From Conexibacter sp. CPCC 205762 (GTDB taxonomy: Bacteria > Actinomycetota > Thermoleophilia > Solirubrobacterales > Solirubrobacteraceae), in the NCBI RefSeq assembly GCF_030646155.1, contig NZ_JAUTDN010000021.1, positions 1 to 64,000 on the forward strand: 64,000 bases of DNA, given 5' to 3'. Each line of letters starts with the position of its first letter. Within the stretch, counting starts at the first letter, position 1. This document shows, one piece after another, positions 32,644 through 41,181 of the stretch. The notes below the pieces were generated by a model. That model saw only the letters and a list, made by a program, of their open reading frames with translations. It was not told the DNA's origin and searched no databases. The translations under genes and the position numbers were made by a program.

Positions 32644-33246
32644 CTACGCCGCGATCGCGCGCGGCTGCACGTCCTCGCCGGCGAAGACGCGCGCGAGCGT
32701 GCCGACCTGCTCGGCGAGCAGGTCGAGGTCGTCGCCGCGGCCGCACTGGAGGCCGATCACCAGCCGCGTCACCGTCAGCAGCCCGGGGCTGGCGATCGCG
32801 CCCTCCTCGAGGCTGCCGATGTAGTTCTTGTGCATGCCGGTGCGCTCGGCCAGGACCGCGCGCGTCAGCTCGCGGCGGCGCCGCAGCAGCCGCAGCGCAC
32901 GGCCGAGCGGCTCGGCGCTGGGCTCGCGCCGCCGCTGGCCGGCGGCGTGGGCGCGGCCGCCCGGCTCCGCCGTCGCAGACAGCGGCAGCACGAAGCTCTC
33001 GGCCAGCACGCTGACGCTGACGCCGAGCGCGCGGGCGAGCCGGTCGACGGTCGCGAGGCCGGGGTTGGCGACGGTGCCGCGCTCGAGCGCGCCGAGGTAG
33101 TTGCGGTGCAGGCCCTCGCGCTCGGCGAGGTCGCGCTGGGTGATCCCGGCGGCGGTTCGCAGCAGCCGCACGGCGTTGCCGAACGCCTCGGCCCCGCCGA
33201 GCTGCGCGAGGGCCGGGTCGGTGGGGAGGAGCGTGAGAGAGGGCAT
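32644..33246 (-). CDS. Regulator with two XRE-type HTH domains
   Basis: 200 residues containing two helix-turn-helix domains of the Cro/C1 type: residues ~20-80 (FGNAVRLLRTAAGITQRDLAEREGLHRNYLGALERGTVANPGLATVDRLARALGVS) and ~115-180 (LGRALRLLRRRRELTRAVLAERTGMHKNYIGSLEEGAIASPGLLTVTRLVIGL). They look like an internal duplication. No sensor domain. The ATG at 33246 is where the first HTH arm begins. The upstream open frame is not needed. A covalent dimer of HTHs should bind an asymmetric or direct-repeat site. Target unknown. Confidence 0.85.
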   Translation of the reverse strand: MPSLTLLPTDPALAQLGGAEAFGNAVRLLRTAAGITQRDLAEREGLHRNYLGALERGTVANPGLATVDRLARALGVSVSVLAESFVLPLSATAEPGGRAHAAGQRRREPSAEPLGRALRLLRRRRELTRAVLAERTGMHKNYIGSLEEGAIASPGLLTVTRLVIGLQCGRGDDLDLLAEQVGTLARVFAGEDVQPRAIAA

Positions 33247-33476
33247 CGCGGCCGGATCCTGGCGCGCGCCCGTCCTCACCGGTAGGCAACGTCTGACCGT
33301 TCGTCCCGTTGAATACTCAGGGCTAGGTATATGTGGGCTCCTACTGTCACAACTTCGGCTTTTCACCGAATGCGACCGCTCGTGTGCGCGGCGGCACGAA
33401 CGGGGGAGAACCCTCTGACTAGGGTCCGCAGCAGACAGCGAATCCGCACAGGTCAGGCACCACAGGAGGTCCCGCG
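33247..33476. promoter_or_regulatory. Divergent promoter region
   Basis: 230 bases between the double-HTH gene (-) and the gene at 33477 (+). It is less GC-rich around 33305-33365 and contains GCTAGGTATATG (possible -10 on +), a TTCGG-cttttca-CCGAA hairpin (about 33353-33369) and ACCCT-ctgact-AGGGT (about 33412-33427). An AGGAGGT ribosome-binding site sits just before 33477. Confidence 0.4.
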
Positions 33477-34598
33477 ATGACGAGCACCACGAAGAAGCGA
33501 GCAGCGGCGGTCGCCGTCGGAGCGGTCGGCGCCGGGCTCGTGGCGCGACGCGCCCTCACCAGCGACCAGGTCCGCTTCGCGCGCATGGGCGGCAGCTCGA
33601 TCGCGGCTCCCGACGCCGCCGGCTGGGTGACCGACTTCCTCAACGCGGCCTACTACGCCAAGCCCGCCGGCCAGCGCGACCCGGAGGATCTGCGGCTCGC
33701 CTTCGCGATCGTCACGACCCGCTGGCAGCGCGGCGGCCGGCGTCTGCACGCCCACGACGTGCTCGCCTTCCACCGCGCCTTCGGCCGCCGCCGCTTCAAC
33801 GCCGCCGAGCGCGGCACGCTCGACCGCGCGCAGCTGCTGGCCGGCGGCGCGAAGCTGTTCGGCGACTGGTTCGCGGCGGCGTGGGCCGACGACGCGCGGC
33901 GCGGCTGGGGCGTCGTCTTCGAGACGGAGGCGGAGAAGGCCGCCTACGTGCCGGAGAAGCGGCTGGAGCTGGCGAAGCTCGGCGAGCTGACGCCAGCCGC
34001 CAAGCCGCAGGCCGAGCAGGTCTGGCACACCTACGACCCGGTCGCCGTGCCCGACGCCGACGCGATCGTCGACGTGCTGACGAGACCGGAGCGGTGGCCC
34101 GACTACGGCACCGCGATCGGCCGCTTCACGCCGCTGCGCAGCGGCGGCCTCGCCGGCCAGACGTTCGAGATCGAGGTCGCCGCGCAACCGGCCGAGAAGA
34201 CGCCGGTCTACACGCGCGGCTACGTCACGATCACGCGCCTGGTGACGCACGCCGACCCGGAGCCGCTGGCCGCCTACATGGCCGAGCTGAACGAGGGGAT
34301 GGCGCGGATCGGCCGTGACGAGCCGCAGCCGCTGCCCGACGGCGCGACGCCGCTGGTCGGCTTCGACCTGACGACCCACGCCGGCCACTTCATGGGCGCC
34401 GGCAACAACCGCCTGCTGCTGTACGTCCAGGACGGCCAGGCGTACGTGCGCGCGGCCGGCACCTGGGACGACATGCCGTGGCATCTCGACCAGGCCTACA
34501 GACTCGCCGGCGCCGACGCGCAGGCGGCCTTCTGGGGCGAGGGCGACCCGCAGGAGAGCATGCTGCACCAGCTCGCGCTGAAGACGGGTCCCCGATGA
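33477..34598 (+). CDS. Unknown protein coupled to CrtI-like oxidoreductase
   Basis: 373 residues. The N-terminus is an uncleaved or weak membrane segment (RAAAVAVGAVGAGLVARRAL). The middle (DAIVDVLTRPERWPDYGTAIGRFTPLRSGGLAGQTFEIEV) reads like a START/SRPBCC-type lipid-binding strand-helix pattern, and HFMGAGNNRLLLYVQDGQAYVRAAGTWDDMPWHL is a likely continuation of that sheet. I do not recognise the family. Its stop overlaps the start of the FAD-dependent oxidoreductase gene (ATGA), so the two proteins likely handle the same hydrophobic substrate. AGGAGGT precedes the ATG. Confidence 0.7.
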   Translation: MTSTTKKRAAAVAVGAVGAGLVARRALTSDQVRFARMGGSSIAAPDAAGWVTDFLNAAYYAKPAGQRDPEDLRLAFAIVTTRWQRGGRRLHAHDVLAFHRAFGRRRFNAAERGTLDRAQLLAGGAKLFGDWFAAAWADDARRGWGVVFETEAEKAAYVPEKRLELAKLGELTPAAKPQAEQVWHTYDPVAVPDADAIVDVLTRPERWPDYGTAIGRFTPLRSGGLAGQTFEIEVAAQPAEKTPVYTRGYVTITRLVTHADPEPLAAYMAELNEGMARIGRDEPQPLPDGATPLVGFDLTTHAGHFMGAGNNRLLLYVQDGQAYVRAAGTWDDMPWHLDQAYRLAGADAQAAFWGEGDPQESMLHQLALKTGPR

Positions 34599-36154
34599 GC
34601 CAGCGCTTCGACGCGATCGTCGTCGGCAGCGGCCCGAACGGGCTGGCGGCGGCGATCGCGTTCGCCACGGCCGGCCGCCAGACGCTGCTGCTGGAGGCGC
34701 GCCCGCAGCTCGGCGGCGCCGTCGCGACCGCCGAGCTGACGCTGCCCGGCTTCCACCACGACGTCTTCTCGTCGGTCTACCCGGCGGCGGCCGCCTCGCC
34801 GGTCTTCGCGCGCATGCCGCTGGCCGACCACGGCCTCCGCTGGGTCCAGCCGGCCGTGCCGATGGCGCACCCGCTGCCCGGCGGCCGCGCCGCCGTGCTC
34901 GCGCGCGAGGTCGCGACGACGGCGGCGAGCCTCGACGCGCTCGCGCCCGGCGACGGCGCCGCCTGGCGCGAGCTGGCCGAGCCGTACCTGGCGCGGTTCG
35001 GCGCGCTGCGGGCGACGATGCTGGGCGGCTTCCCGCCGCTCGCCGGCGGCGCGCGGCTGCTGGCCGGGCTGGGCGTCGGCGGCACGCTGGAGTTCACGCG
35101 CCTGCTGCTCGCCTCGGCCGAGGCGCTCGGCGGCGAGCTGTTCAAGAGCGAGGGCGCGAAGGCGTGGCTGTTCGGCGCGGCGCTGCACGGCGACGTGCCG
35201 GTCGGCGGCGCCGGCAGCGCGATCTCCGGCCTGTACCTGAACCTGCTCGGCCACGCCGTCGGCTGGCCCAGCCCGGAGGGCGGCGCCGGCCGCCTGACCG
35301 ACGCGCTCGCCGGCCACTTCCGCGCGCTCGGCGGCGTCGCCCGCGTCGACGCCCGGGTCGCGCGCGTCGAGGTCAGCGGCGGGCGCGTCAGCGGCGTCGC
35401 GCTCGGCGACGGCGAGACGGTGACGGCGCCGACGGTGCTGCTCGACGTCACGCCCCGTCAGCTGATCGAGCTGGCCGGCGCGGCGCTGCCGCAGCGCTAC
35501 GTGCGCAGACTCGCGCGCTACCGCTACGGCCAGCCGACGCTGAAGCTCGACTGGGCGCTCGACGGGCCGATCCCGTGGGAGGCGCAGGAGGTGCGCGGCG
35601 CCGGCACCGTCCACGTCGGCGGCGACGCGGCGGAGATCCGCGCCGCGCTGCTGGAGGTCGAGGCCGGCCGGCTGCCGGCGAGACCGTTCCTGCTGGCCGG
35701 CCAGCAGTCGCTCGCGGACCCGACGCGCGCGCCCGAGGGCAAGCACACCGCGTGGGCGTACACGCACCTGCCGGCGAGCGCCGACATGGAGGCCGCGGTC
35801 GACGCCGCCGAGGCGCAGGTCGAGCGCTTCGCGCCCGGCTTCCGCGACCTGATCGCCGCCCGCCACGTGCTCGCGCCGAGACAGCTGGAGGAGCGCAACG
35901 CCAACCTCGTCGGCGGTGACGTCGGCGGCGGCTCCTACGCGCTCGACCAGCTCGTCTTCCGCCCGGTGCCGTCGCTGAGCCCGTATCGCACGCCGCTGCG
36001 CGGGCTCTACCTCGGCAGCGCCTCGACCTTCCCCGGCGGGGCGGTCCACGGCGTCCCCGGCGACGCGGCCGCGCGCGCGGCGCTGCACGACGAGACGCTG
36101 CAGCGGGTCACGCGCCTGCCGCTGGCGCTGCCGAAGGCGCTGCTGGGCGGCTGA
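34595..36154 (+). CDS. FAD-dependent oxidoreductase, phytoene desaturase (CrtI)-like
   Basis: 519 residues. N-terminal dinucleotide-binding fold DAIVVGSGPNGLAAAIAFATAGRQTLLLEARPQLGGAVAT with the GG motif. The C-terminus GLYLGSASTFPGGAVHGVPGDAAARAAL matches the CrtI/NOR group's second FAD contact. Such proteins desaturate or isomerise carotenoids and related polyenes, or are all-trans-retinol saturase-like. No crtB, crtE or other carotenoid gene is near, so pigment synthesis is not supported by context. Coupled by ATGA to the gene before it and ends one base from the convergent gene at 36156. Confidence 0.85.
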   Translation: MSQRFDAIVVGSGPNGLAAAIAFATAGRQTLLLEARPQLGGAVATAELTLPGFHHDVFSSVYPAAAASPVFARMPLADHGLRWVQPAVPMAHPLPGGRAAVLAREVATTAASLDALAPGDGAAWRELAEPYLARFGALRATMLGGFPPLAGGARLLAGLGVGGTLEFTRLLLASAEALGGELFKSEGAKAWLFGAALHGDVPVGGAGSAISGLYLNLLGHAVGWPSPEGGAGRLTDALAGHFRALGGVARVDARVARVEVSGGRVSGVALGDGETVTAPTVLLDVTPRQLIELAGAALPQRYVRRLARYRYGQPTLKLDWALDGPIPWEAQEVRGAGTVHVGGDAAEIRAALLEVEAGRLPARPFLLAGQQSLADPTRAPEGKHTAWAYTHLPASADMEAAVDAAEAQVERFAPGFRDLIAARHVLAPRQLEERNANLVGGDVGGGSYALDQLVFRPVPSLSPYRTPLRGLYLGSASTFPGGAVHGVPGDAAARAALHDETLQRVTRLPLALPKALLGG

Positions 36155-36155
36155 G

Positions 36156-38975
36156 TCAGCGTCTGTTCAGCGCCGGCGTCGGCGCCGGCGGTGCGGCGGG
36201 GGCGAGGCGGACGCGCGCGTCGACGACGAGCGCGCCGCCGGGGTGGACGACGACCGGGTTGCAGTCCAGCTCGACCACCTCCGGGTGCGCCTCGACGAGC
36301 GCGCTGACGCGCAGCACGACCTGCTCCAGCGCGGCGACGTCGACGACCGGCGCGCCGCGGTAGCCCTGCAGCAGCGGGAAGGTCCCCAGCTCGCGCACGA
36401 CGTTGCGCGCACCGCGGTCGGTGACGGGGGCGAGCCGGACCGCGACGTCTCTCAGCAGCTCGACGGCACGGCCGCCGAGGCCGACCGCGACGACCGGCCC
36501 GAACAGCGGGTCGGTCGTCGAGCCGACCAGCAGCTCGATCCCGGCCGGCGCCATCGCCTGCACGAGGAAGCCCTCCGGCGGCGGCCAGCCGGCGGCGGCG
36601 AAGCGCTCGCGCATCTGCTGCGCCGCCCGTCGCACCGCCGTCGGGCCGGCGAGGTCGAGCACGACGCCGCCGCGGTCGGACTTGTGCAGCAGACCAGGGG
36701 CGATCGCCTTCAGCGCGAGCCGCCCGCCGAGCTCCCTCGCCGCTCTCGCCGCCGCCGTCGGGCTGCGCACGACCCGCTGCGCCGGCAGCGGCAGCCCGTG
36801 ACAGGCGAGCAGCCGGTGGGTCGCGAGCGGATCGAGCCAGCCGCCGCTCTCGTCTCCTCCGCCACCCGCCCCGAGCGCGCGGGCGACGATCGCGGAGGCC
36901 TCGTCGGTGCGCGCGTCGGGGAAGGCCGGCACGACGCCGCGCGGCGTCTGCCGCCAGCGCGCGTGCTCGGCGGCGCGGGCGAGCGCGCGGGCGGCGTCCT
37001 CGGGGTAGCGGAAGACCGGCAGCCGGCGCGAGACGGCGGCCGGCGCCCGCGGGGCGTCGTCGTCGGCGGCGGCCGCTTGAGCGGCGGCCGCGTTCTCCTC
37101 GCCGATCGCCTGCGCGAGCGAGTCGCCCGTCATGAAGACCGACAGCAGCGGCAGGCGGCCGTCGAGCGTCGCGGCGGCGCCGTGCAGCGCCCGCGCGACG
37201 TCCTCCGCACGCGCGAACGGGCGCGCGACGAAGACGGCGATGATCGCGTCGACGGCGTCGCTGCGGCCGATCGTCTCGACCGCCTCCGCAAACGCCTGCG
37301 GCGAGGCGTCGACGAGCAGGTCGACCGGGTTGGAGAGGCCGGCGCTTCTGGGCACGATCGCGCCCAGCTCGCGCCGCAGCCGCTCCGGCAGCAGCGGCAG
37401 CTCCAGCCCGGCCGCCTGGCAGGCGTCGGCCGCGAGCGTCCCCGGCCCGCCGGTGTTGGTGACGATCGCGACGCGGCGGCCGGCCGGCAGCGGCTGGCGC
37501 TCCAGCAGCGCGGCGAGGTCGAACAGCTCGCCGAGCGTGTCGGCGCGCAGCACGCCGGCCTGGCGGAAGAGCGCGGAGACGGCCAGCTCGTTGCCGGCCA
37601 GCAGCGCGCCGGTGTGGGAGGAGGCGGCGCGCTGACCGGCGCTGGTGCGGCCGGCCTTGACGGCGACGACCGGCTTGCGCTGCCCGACCCGTCTCGCGAT
37701 CCGCGCGAACTTGCGCGGGTTGCCGAACGACTCGAGGTAGAGCAGGATCGCGCTCGTGCGCTCGTCCTGCTCGCCCCATTCGAGGAAGTCGTTGCCGGAC
37801 AGGTCGGCCTTGTTGCCGACGGTCGCGAAGGCGGAGATGCCGACGCCCAGCTCCCGCGCCTGCTCCAGCAGCGCGATCCCGACGCCGCCGCTCTGCGACA
37901 GCAGCCCGATCCCGCCCGGCGGCGGCTGCGTCGGCACGAAGGTCGCGTCGAGCCTGATCGCCGGGTCGGTGTTGAGCACGCCGAGCGCGTTGGGGCCGAT
38001 CAGCCGCATGCCGGCGCCGCGGCAGGTCGCGATCAGCTCGCGCTGACGCTCGGCGCCCTCCGGCCCCGCCTCGGCGAAGCCGGCGGCGACGACGACCAGC
38101 GCCCGCACGCCGCGCTCGCCGCATTGGCGCGCGACCGTCAGCACCTCGGCTGCGGGGATCGCCAGGACCGCCAGGTCGAGCTCGCCGGGGACCTCGTCGA
38201 GCGTGCGCTGGCAGGGGTGGGAGCCGATCGGCCGGCCGCGCTTGTTGACGGCGTGCAGCGTGCCGGTGAAGCCGCCGGCGACGAGGTTGGCGAACAGCGC
38301 GCCGCCGATCGTCGCGCGGTCGGGCGAGGCGCCGACGACGACGATCGAGCGCGGTCTGAGGACGGCGTCCATCGCCGCGACCGCCGCCAGCCGCTCGCGC
38401 TGGCGGAAGCGCTCGCGCGCCTCGTCGGTGAAGGCCGTCGGCATCTCGACGGTCAGCACGCCCGGCTCGGAGTGGACCTGCAGCGGCAGTCTGCTCTCGC
38501 GGAAGACGGCGAGCATCTTGTGGTTCTCCGGCAGCACCTCGGCGACGAACGTCGCGATCCCCTGGGCGCGCGCGCCGAAGGCGAGGTGGGCCAGCAGGAT
38601 CGTCGCCAGCCCTCTGCCGCGCATCGTCTCGGAGACCTCGAAGGCGACCTCGGCGCGGTCGGCGCCGGGGCCGTAGCGGGCCCACGCGGCGTGGCCGACG
38701 ATCGCCCCGTCGCCGGTCAGCGCGAGCAGCCCGTCGCGCTCGTGGCGATCGACCTCGGCGGCCCAGCGGGCGGCGGCGCCGAGGTCGGCGGCGGGGGTGA
38801 AGAAGCGCAGCCGGCGCGAGTCGGCGGAGAGCGATTCGAGGAACGCCCGCAGCGCGGGCAGGTCGCCGGCGCGGACGGGGCGCACGTGGATCGGCGCCCC
38901 GTCGCGCAGCGCGACGTCGACCGCGCGCGCTGCGAGCGCGGCGGCCGAGGGGATCGGGGCGGAGGGCGGCTGCAT
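36156..38975 (-). CDS. GNAT acetyltransferase fused to NDP-forming acyl-CoA synthetase
   Basis: 939 residues. Residues ~30-180 are a GNAT domain (EVAFEVSETMRGRGLATILLAHLAFGARAQGI). Then comes a CoA-binding domain (RSIVVVGASPDRATIGGALFANLVAGG), a ligase-CoA domain with the phospho-His motif SSHTGALLAG, and an ATP-grasp domain near the end (LALKAIAPGLLHKSDRGGVVLDL). This is the layout of Pat-type protein acetyltransferases with the order reversed from the Salmonella enzyme, as known in actinobacteria. The function is probably lysine acylation controlling acyl-CoA synthetases, or a true acyl-CoA synthetase. The second ATG (38975) or a GTG (38981) is the start. Confidence 0.88.
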   Translation of the reverse strand: MQPPSAPIPSAAALAARAVDVALRDGAPIHVRPVRAGDLPALRAFLESLSADSRRLRFFTPAADLGAAARWAAEVDRHERDGLLALTGDGAIVGHAAWARYGPGADRAEVAFEVSETMRGRGLATILLAHLAFGARAQGIATFVAEVLPENHKMLAVFRESRLPLQVHSEPGVLTVEMPTAFTDEARERFRQRERLAAVAAMDAVLRPRSIVVVGASPDRATIGGALFANLVAGGFTGTLHAVNKRGRPIGSHPCQRTLDEVPGELDLAVLAIPAAEVLTVARQCGERGVRALVVVAAGFAEAGPEGAERQRELIATCRGAGMRLIGPNALGVLNTDPAIRLDATFVPTQPPPGGIGLLSQSGGVGIALLEQARELGVGISAFATVGNKADLSGNDFLEWGEQDERTSAILLYLESFGNPRKFARIARRVGQRKPVVAVKAGRTSAGQRAASSHTGALLAGNELAVSALFRQAGVLRADTLGELFDLAALLERQPLPAGRRVAIVTNTGGPGTLAADACQAAGLELPLLPERLRRELGAIVPRSAGLSNPVDLLVDASPQAFAEAVETIGRSDAVDAIIAVFVARPFARAEDVARALHGAAATLDGRLPLLSVFMTGDSLAQAIGEENAAAAQAAAADDDAPRAPAAVSRRLPVFRYPEDAARALARAAEHARWRQTPRGVVPAFPDARTDEASAIVARALGAGGGGDESGGWLDPLATHRLLACHGLPLPAQRVVRSPTAAARAARELGGRLALKAIAPGLLHKSDRGGVVLDLAGPTAVRRAAQQMRERFAAAGWPPPEGFLVQAMAPAGIELLVGSTTDPLFGPVVAVGLGGRAVELLRDVAVRLAPVTDRGARNVVRELGTFPLLQGYRGAPVVDVAALEQVVLRVSALVEAHPEVVELDCNPVVVHPGGALVVDARVRLAPAAPPAPTPALNRR

Positions 38976-39045
38976 CGTCACCGAAGGGGTGATACCCGAC
39001 GGCGGCGGGCCCCGTCGCCTTGCCGTCGCCAGCCTGCTCGGAACT

Positions 39046-39067
39046 GGCGGCGGACCTCTCCGCCGCC
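39046..39067 (-). terminator. Hairpin after small membrane protein gene
   Basis: GGCGGCGG-acctct-CCGCCGCC, an 8-bp stem about 20 bases past the stop of the - strand gene at 39088. Confidence 0.5.
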
Positions 39068-39087
39068 CTCCGCGCCGTTTGTGCTCC

Positions 39088-39309
39088 TCAGTGCGGGATG
39101 ACGTCGGGGTTGCCCTCGCCGTCGCCGTCGTCGAGGAGACGCTTGATCGCGTACATCACGATGCCGGTGGTCAGCACGATCGTCGCCATCGTGAGACCGA
39201 CGATCAGCCAGGTCGGCGAGGCGCCGATCCAGAGGACCATGCCGACGATCGCGAGCATCGGCAGCATGAAGACGAAGAGGAGTGGTGCGTCCGGGGCTTC
39301 CTTGCGCAT
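39088..39309 (-). CDS. Small two-helix membrane protein
   Basis: 73 residues with two membrane helices (PLLFVFMLPMLAIVGMVLWIG and WLIVGLTMATIVLTTGIVMYAI) joined by a short loop and an acidic C-terminus (DDGDGEGNPD). AAAGGAG stands five bases before the ATG, which makes a real gene likely despite its size. It is monocistronic. Not recognised. Similar small proteins often associate with transporters or secretion parts. Confidence 0.75.
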   Translation of the reverse strand: MRKEAPDAPLLFVFMLPMLAIVGMVLWIGASPTWLIVGLTMATIVLTTGIVMYAIKRLLDDGDGEGNPDVIPH

Positions 39310-39476
39310 CGTCGGCTCCTTTGCGAAGCGGGTTGCGGTGACGGGGTGTCATCACGATCCCGCGTCGGTCCCCCGCTGCCAGCCGGGCGATCCCGCAGAC
39401 CGCCGCGGGGAACTACGGACCCGCCCGCCGCGCTGCGCCGCGCGCCGCAGCCGGGCGCGCCGCCGCCCCCGCGCGC

Positions 39477-40478
39477 CTATCTCGCCAGCGGCGGCCAGGC
39501 GCGGCCGAAGTCCTCGGCGACGAGGCTCATCGCGAGGAAGCCGCCGGCGCCGCCGCCGCTGCCGAGCGCGGCCGCGACCTGCATCGAGCCGCCGGCGTCG
39601 CCGGCCGCGAAGACGCCGTCGAGCGAGCTGCGCTGGAAGCCGTCGACGGCGATCGCGCCGCGGCCGTCGAGCCGCAGCCCGAGCTGCTCGGCGAGCGCCA
39701 CGCGCGGCTCCATCGTCAGCCCGATCAGGAGCGCGTCGCGCGTCAGTTCGCCGCCGTCGGCGAAGGCGACCGCGCGCAGGCGGCCGCCGTCGGCGCGCAG
39801 CTCCGCGACCGGGCGCTCGTCGAGCGCGATGCCGGCTTGCCGCAGCGTCGCGTGCTCGTCGTCGGCGAGCGTCGCGGGGCCGTTGCTGAGCAGCACGACG
39901 TCGTCGCTCCAGTTGCGCGCGAGCAGCGCGCGGTCGAAGCCGTGCGGCGTGCCGTCGAGCACCGCCCACGGCCGCCCCTGCACCTCCCAGCCGTGGCAGA
40001 AGGGACAGTGGAAGACGCTGTCGCCCCACAGCGGCGCGACGCCGGGCAGGTCGAGCGGGACGTAGTCCATCCCGGTCGCGATCAGCAGCCGCCGCGTCAG
40101 CTCGCGGCTGCCGTCGGCGAGCGTCAGCGCGAAGCCGGCTCGCGAAGCCGCCGCGCCGCCGCCGCCGCCCGCGTCCGCCGCGCCGCCGAAGCCCGCGCCC
40201 GCGTCGCCGACCCGCTCGACCCGCTCCGCCCGCGCCACCTCGCCGCCGCGCAGCTCGACGCTCGGCAGCGCCTCGAGCTGCTCGTGGCCGGCGGCGTAGA
40301 GCGCGGCCGGCGAGGTCCCGTCCTGTCCCAGCAGCCCGCCGATCGCGTGTGCGGGCAGGTTGCTCTGCCTGCCGGCGTCGATCACCAGCGTCGTGCGTCG
40401 CGCGCGCCCGAGCACGAGCGCGGCGCTCAGTCCGGCGGCCCCGCCGCCGATCACGATGCAGTCCCACGGTTCGTTCAT
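39477..40478 (-). CDS. Thioredoxin-reductase-like FAD/NAD(P) oxidoreductase
   Basis: 333 residues. FAD motif DCIVIGGGAAGLSAALVLGRARRTTLVID at the N-terminus, the redox-active CPFC in SVFHCPFCHGWEVQGRPWAVL, and the C-terminal FAD contact GVFAAGDAGGSMQVAAALGSG. CPFC replaces the usual CATC of TrxB, as in the TR-like group found across actinobacteria and often paired with a small HTH-cupin regulator, which is the case here. A Gly/Ala-rich insert (residues ~97-118) interrupts the domain. Divergent from the regulator with 51 bp between starts. The electron acceptor is unknown. Confidence 0.88.
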   Translation of the reverse strand: MNEPWDCIVIGGGAAGLSAALVLGRARRTTLVIDAGRQSNLPAHAIGGLLGQDGTSPAALYAAGHEQLEALPSVELRGGEVARAERVERVGDAGAGFGGAADAGGGGGAAASRAGFALTLADGSRELTRRLLIATGMDYVPLDLPGVAPLWGDSVFHCPFCHGWEVQGRPWAVLDGTPHGFDRALLARNWSDDVVLLSNGPATLADDEHATLRQAGIALDERPVAELRADGGRLRAVAFADGGELTRDALLIGLTMEPRVALAEQLGLRLDGRGAIAVDGFQRSSLDGVFAAGDAGGSMQVAAALGSGGGAGGFLAMSLVAEDFGRAWPPLAR

Positions 40479-40529
40479 GCACGACAGCGTTGCGTTCCCA
40501 CCCCGCATCTGGCAAGGTCTTTTGCTGAA

Positions 40530-41129
40530 ATGGCAACTGACCAGACGCATGAGCACGCGCACGCCCACGAGCCGGAGGACACCGACGCGCGCGTCCGCCG
40601 CCGGCTGAGAGAGCTGCGCGTCGCGCGCGGGCTGACGCTCGCCGCCGTCGCCGAGCGCGCCGGGATGGCCGTCTCGACGCTCAGCCGGCTGGAGTCGGGC
40701 GGCCGGCGGATGGCGCTCGACCATCTGCCCGCGCTCGCCCGCGCCCTCGACGTGACCGTCGACGAGCTGCTGGCGGTCCGCATCCAGCCCGACCCGCGCA
40801 TCCGCAGCGCGCCGAGAACGCGCAGCGGCACGACCTACTGGGAGCTGACCAACGACCCGGCCGCGAGCGGCCTGCGCGCCTACAAGATGCGGATCGGCGC
40901 CGAGAAGAACGAGCCGCAGCCGCTGCGCACCCATGCCGGCCACGACTGGGTCTACGTGCTGAGAGGCAGGCTGCGGCTGATCCTCGGCGACGACGACCTC
41001 GTGCTCGAACCGGGCGAGGCGGCCGAGTTCAGCTGCTGGACGCCGCACTGGCTCGGCTCCGTCGACGGTCCGGTCGAGCTGATCGCGATCTTCGGCCCGC
41101 AGGGCGAGAGACTCCACATCCGCGAGTGA
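40530..41129 (+). CDS. XRE-family regulator with C-terminal cupin domain
   Basis: 199 residues: His-rich N-terminal tail (HEHAHAHEPED), HTH at ~25-80 (RRLRELRVARGLTLAAVAERAGMAVSTLSRLESGGRRM), cupin at ~115-195 (THAGHDWVYVLRGRLRLILGDDDLVLEPGEAAEFSCWTPHWLGS). Cupin regulators sense small molecules through the barrel. The divergent thioredoxin-reductase-like gene is the obvious target. The His tail might bind metal, which is speculative. The start at 40530 is the first ATG after the intergenic region. Confidence 0.88.
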   Translation: MATDQTHEHAHAHEPEDTDARVRRRLRELRVARGLTLAAVAERAGMAVSTLSRLESGGRRMALDHLPALARALDVTVDELLAVRIQPDPRIRSAPRTRSGTTYWELTNDPAASGLRAYKMRIGAEKNEPQPLRTHAGHDWVYVLRGRLRLILGDDDLVLEPGEAAEFSCWTPHWLGSVDGPVELIAIFGPQGERLHIRE

Positions 41130-41155
41130 CGGCCTGACGCGCCACCGCACCTTTC

Positions 41156-41173
41156 GCGACACGAGGGTGTCGC
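41156..41173. other. Hairpin just upstream of sulfatase-like gene
   Basis: GCGACAC-gagg-GTGTCGC, a 7-bp perfect stem 27 bases after the previous stop and eight bases before the next ATG. It may terminate the regulator's transcript or mask the ribosome-binding site of the sulfatase-like gene. Confidence 0.4.
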
Positions 41174-41181
41174 AAGCAACC

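Noticed and set aside
33343..33349. TGTCACA upstream of the gene at 33477 as an ECF41 promoter
   Set aside because: No CGTC follows at the required distance.
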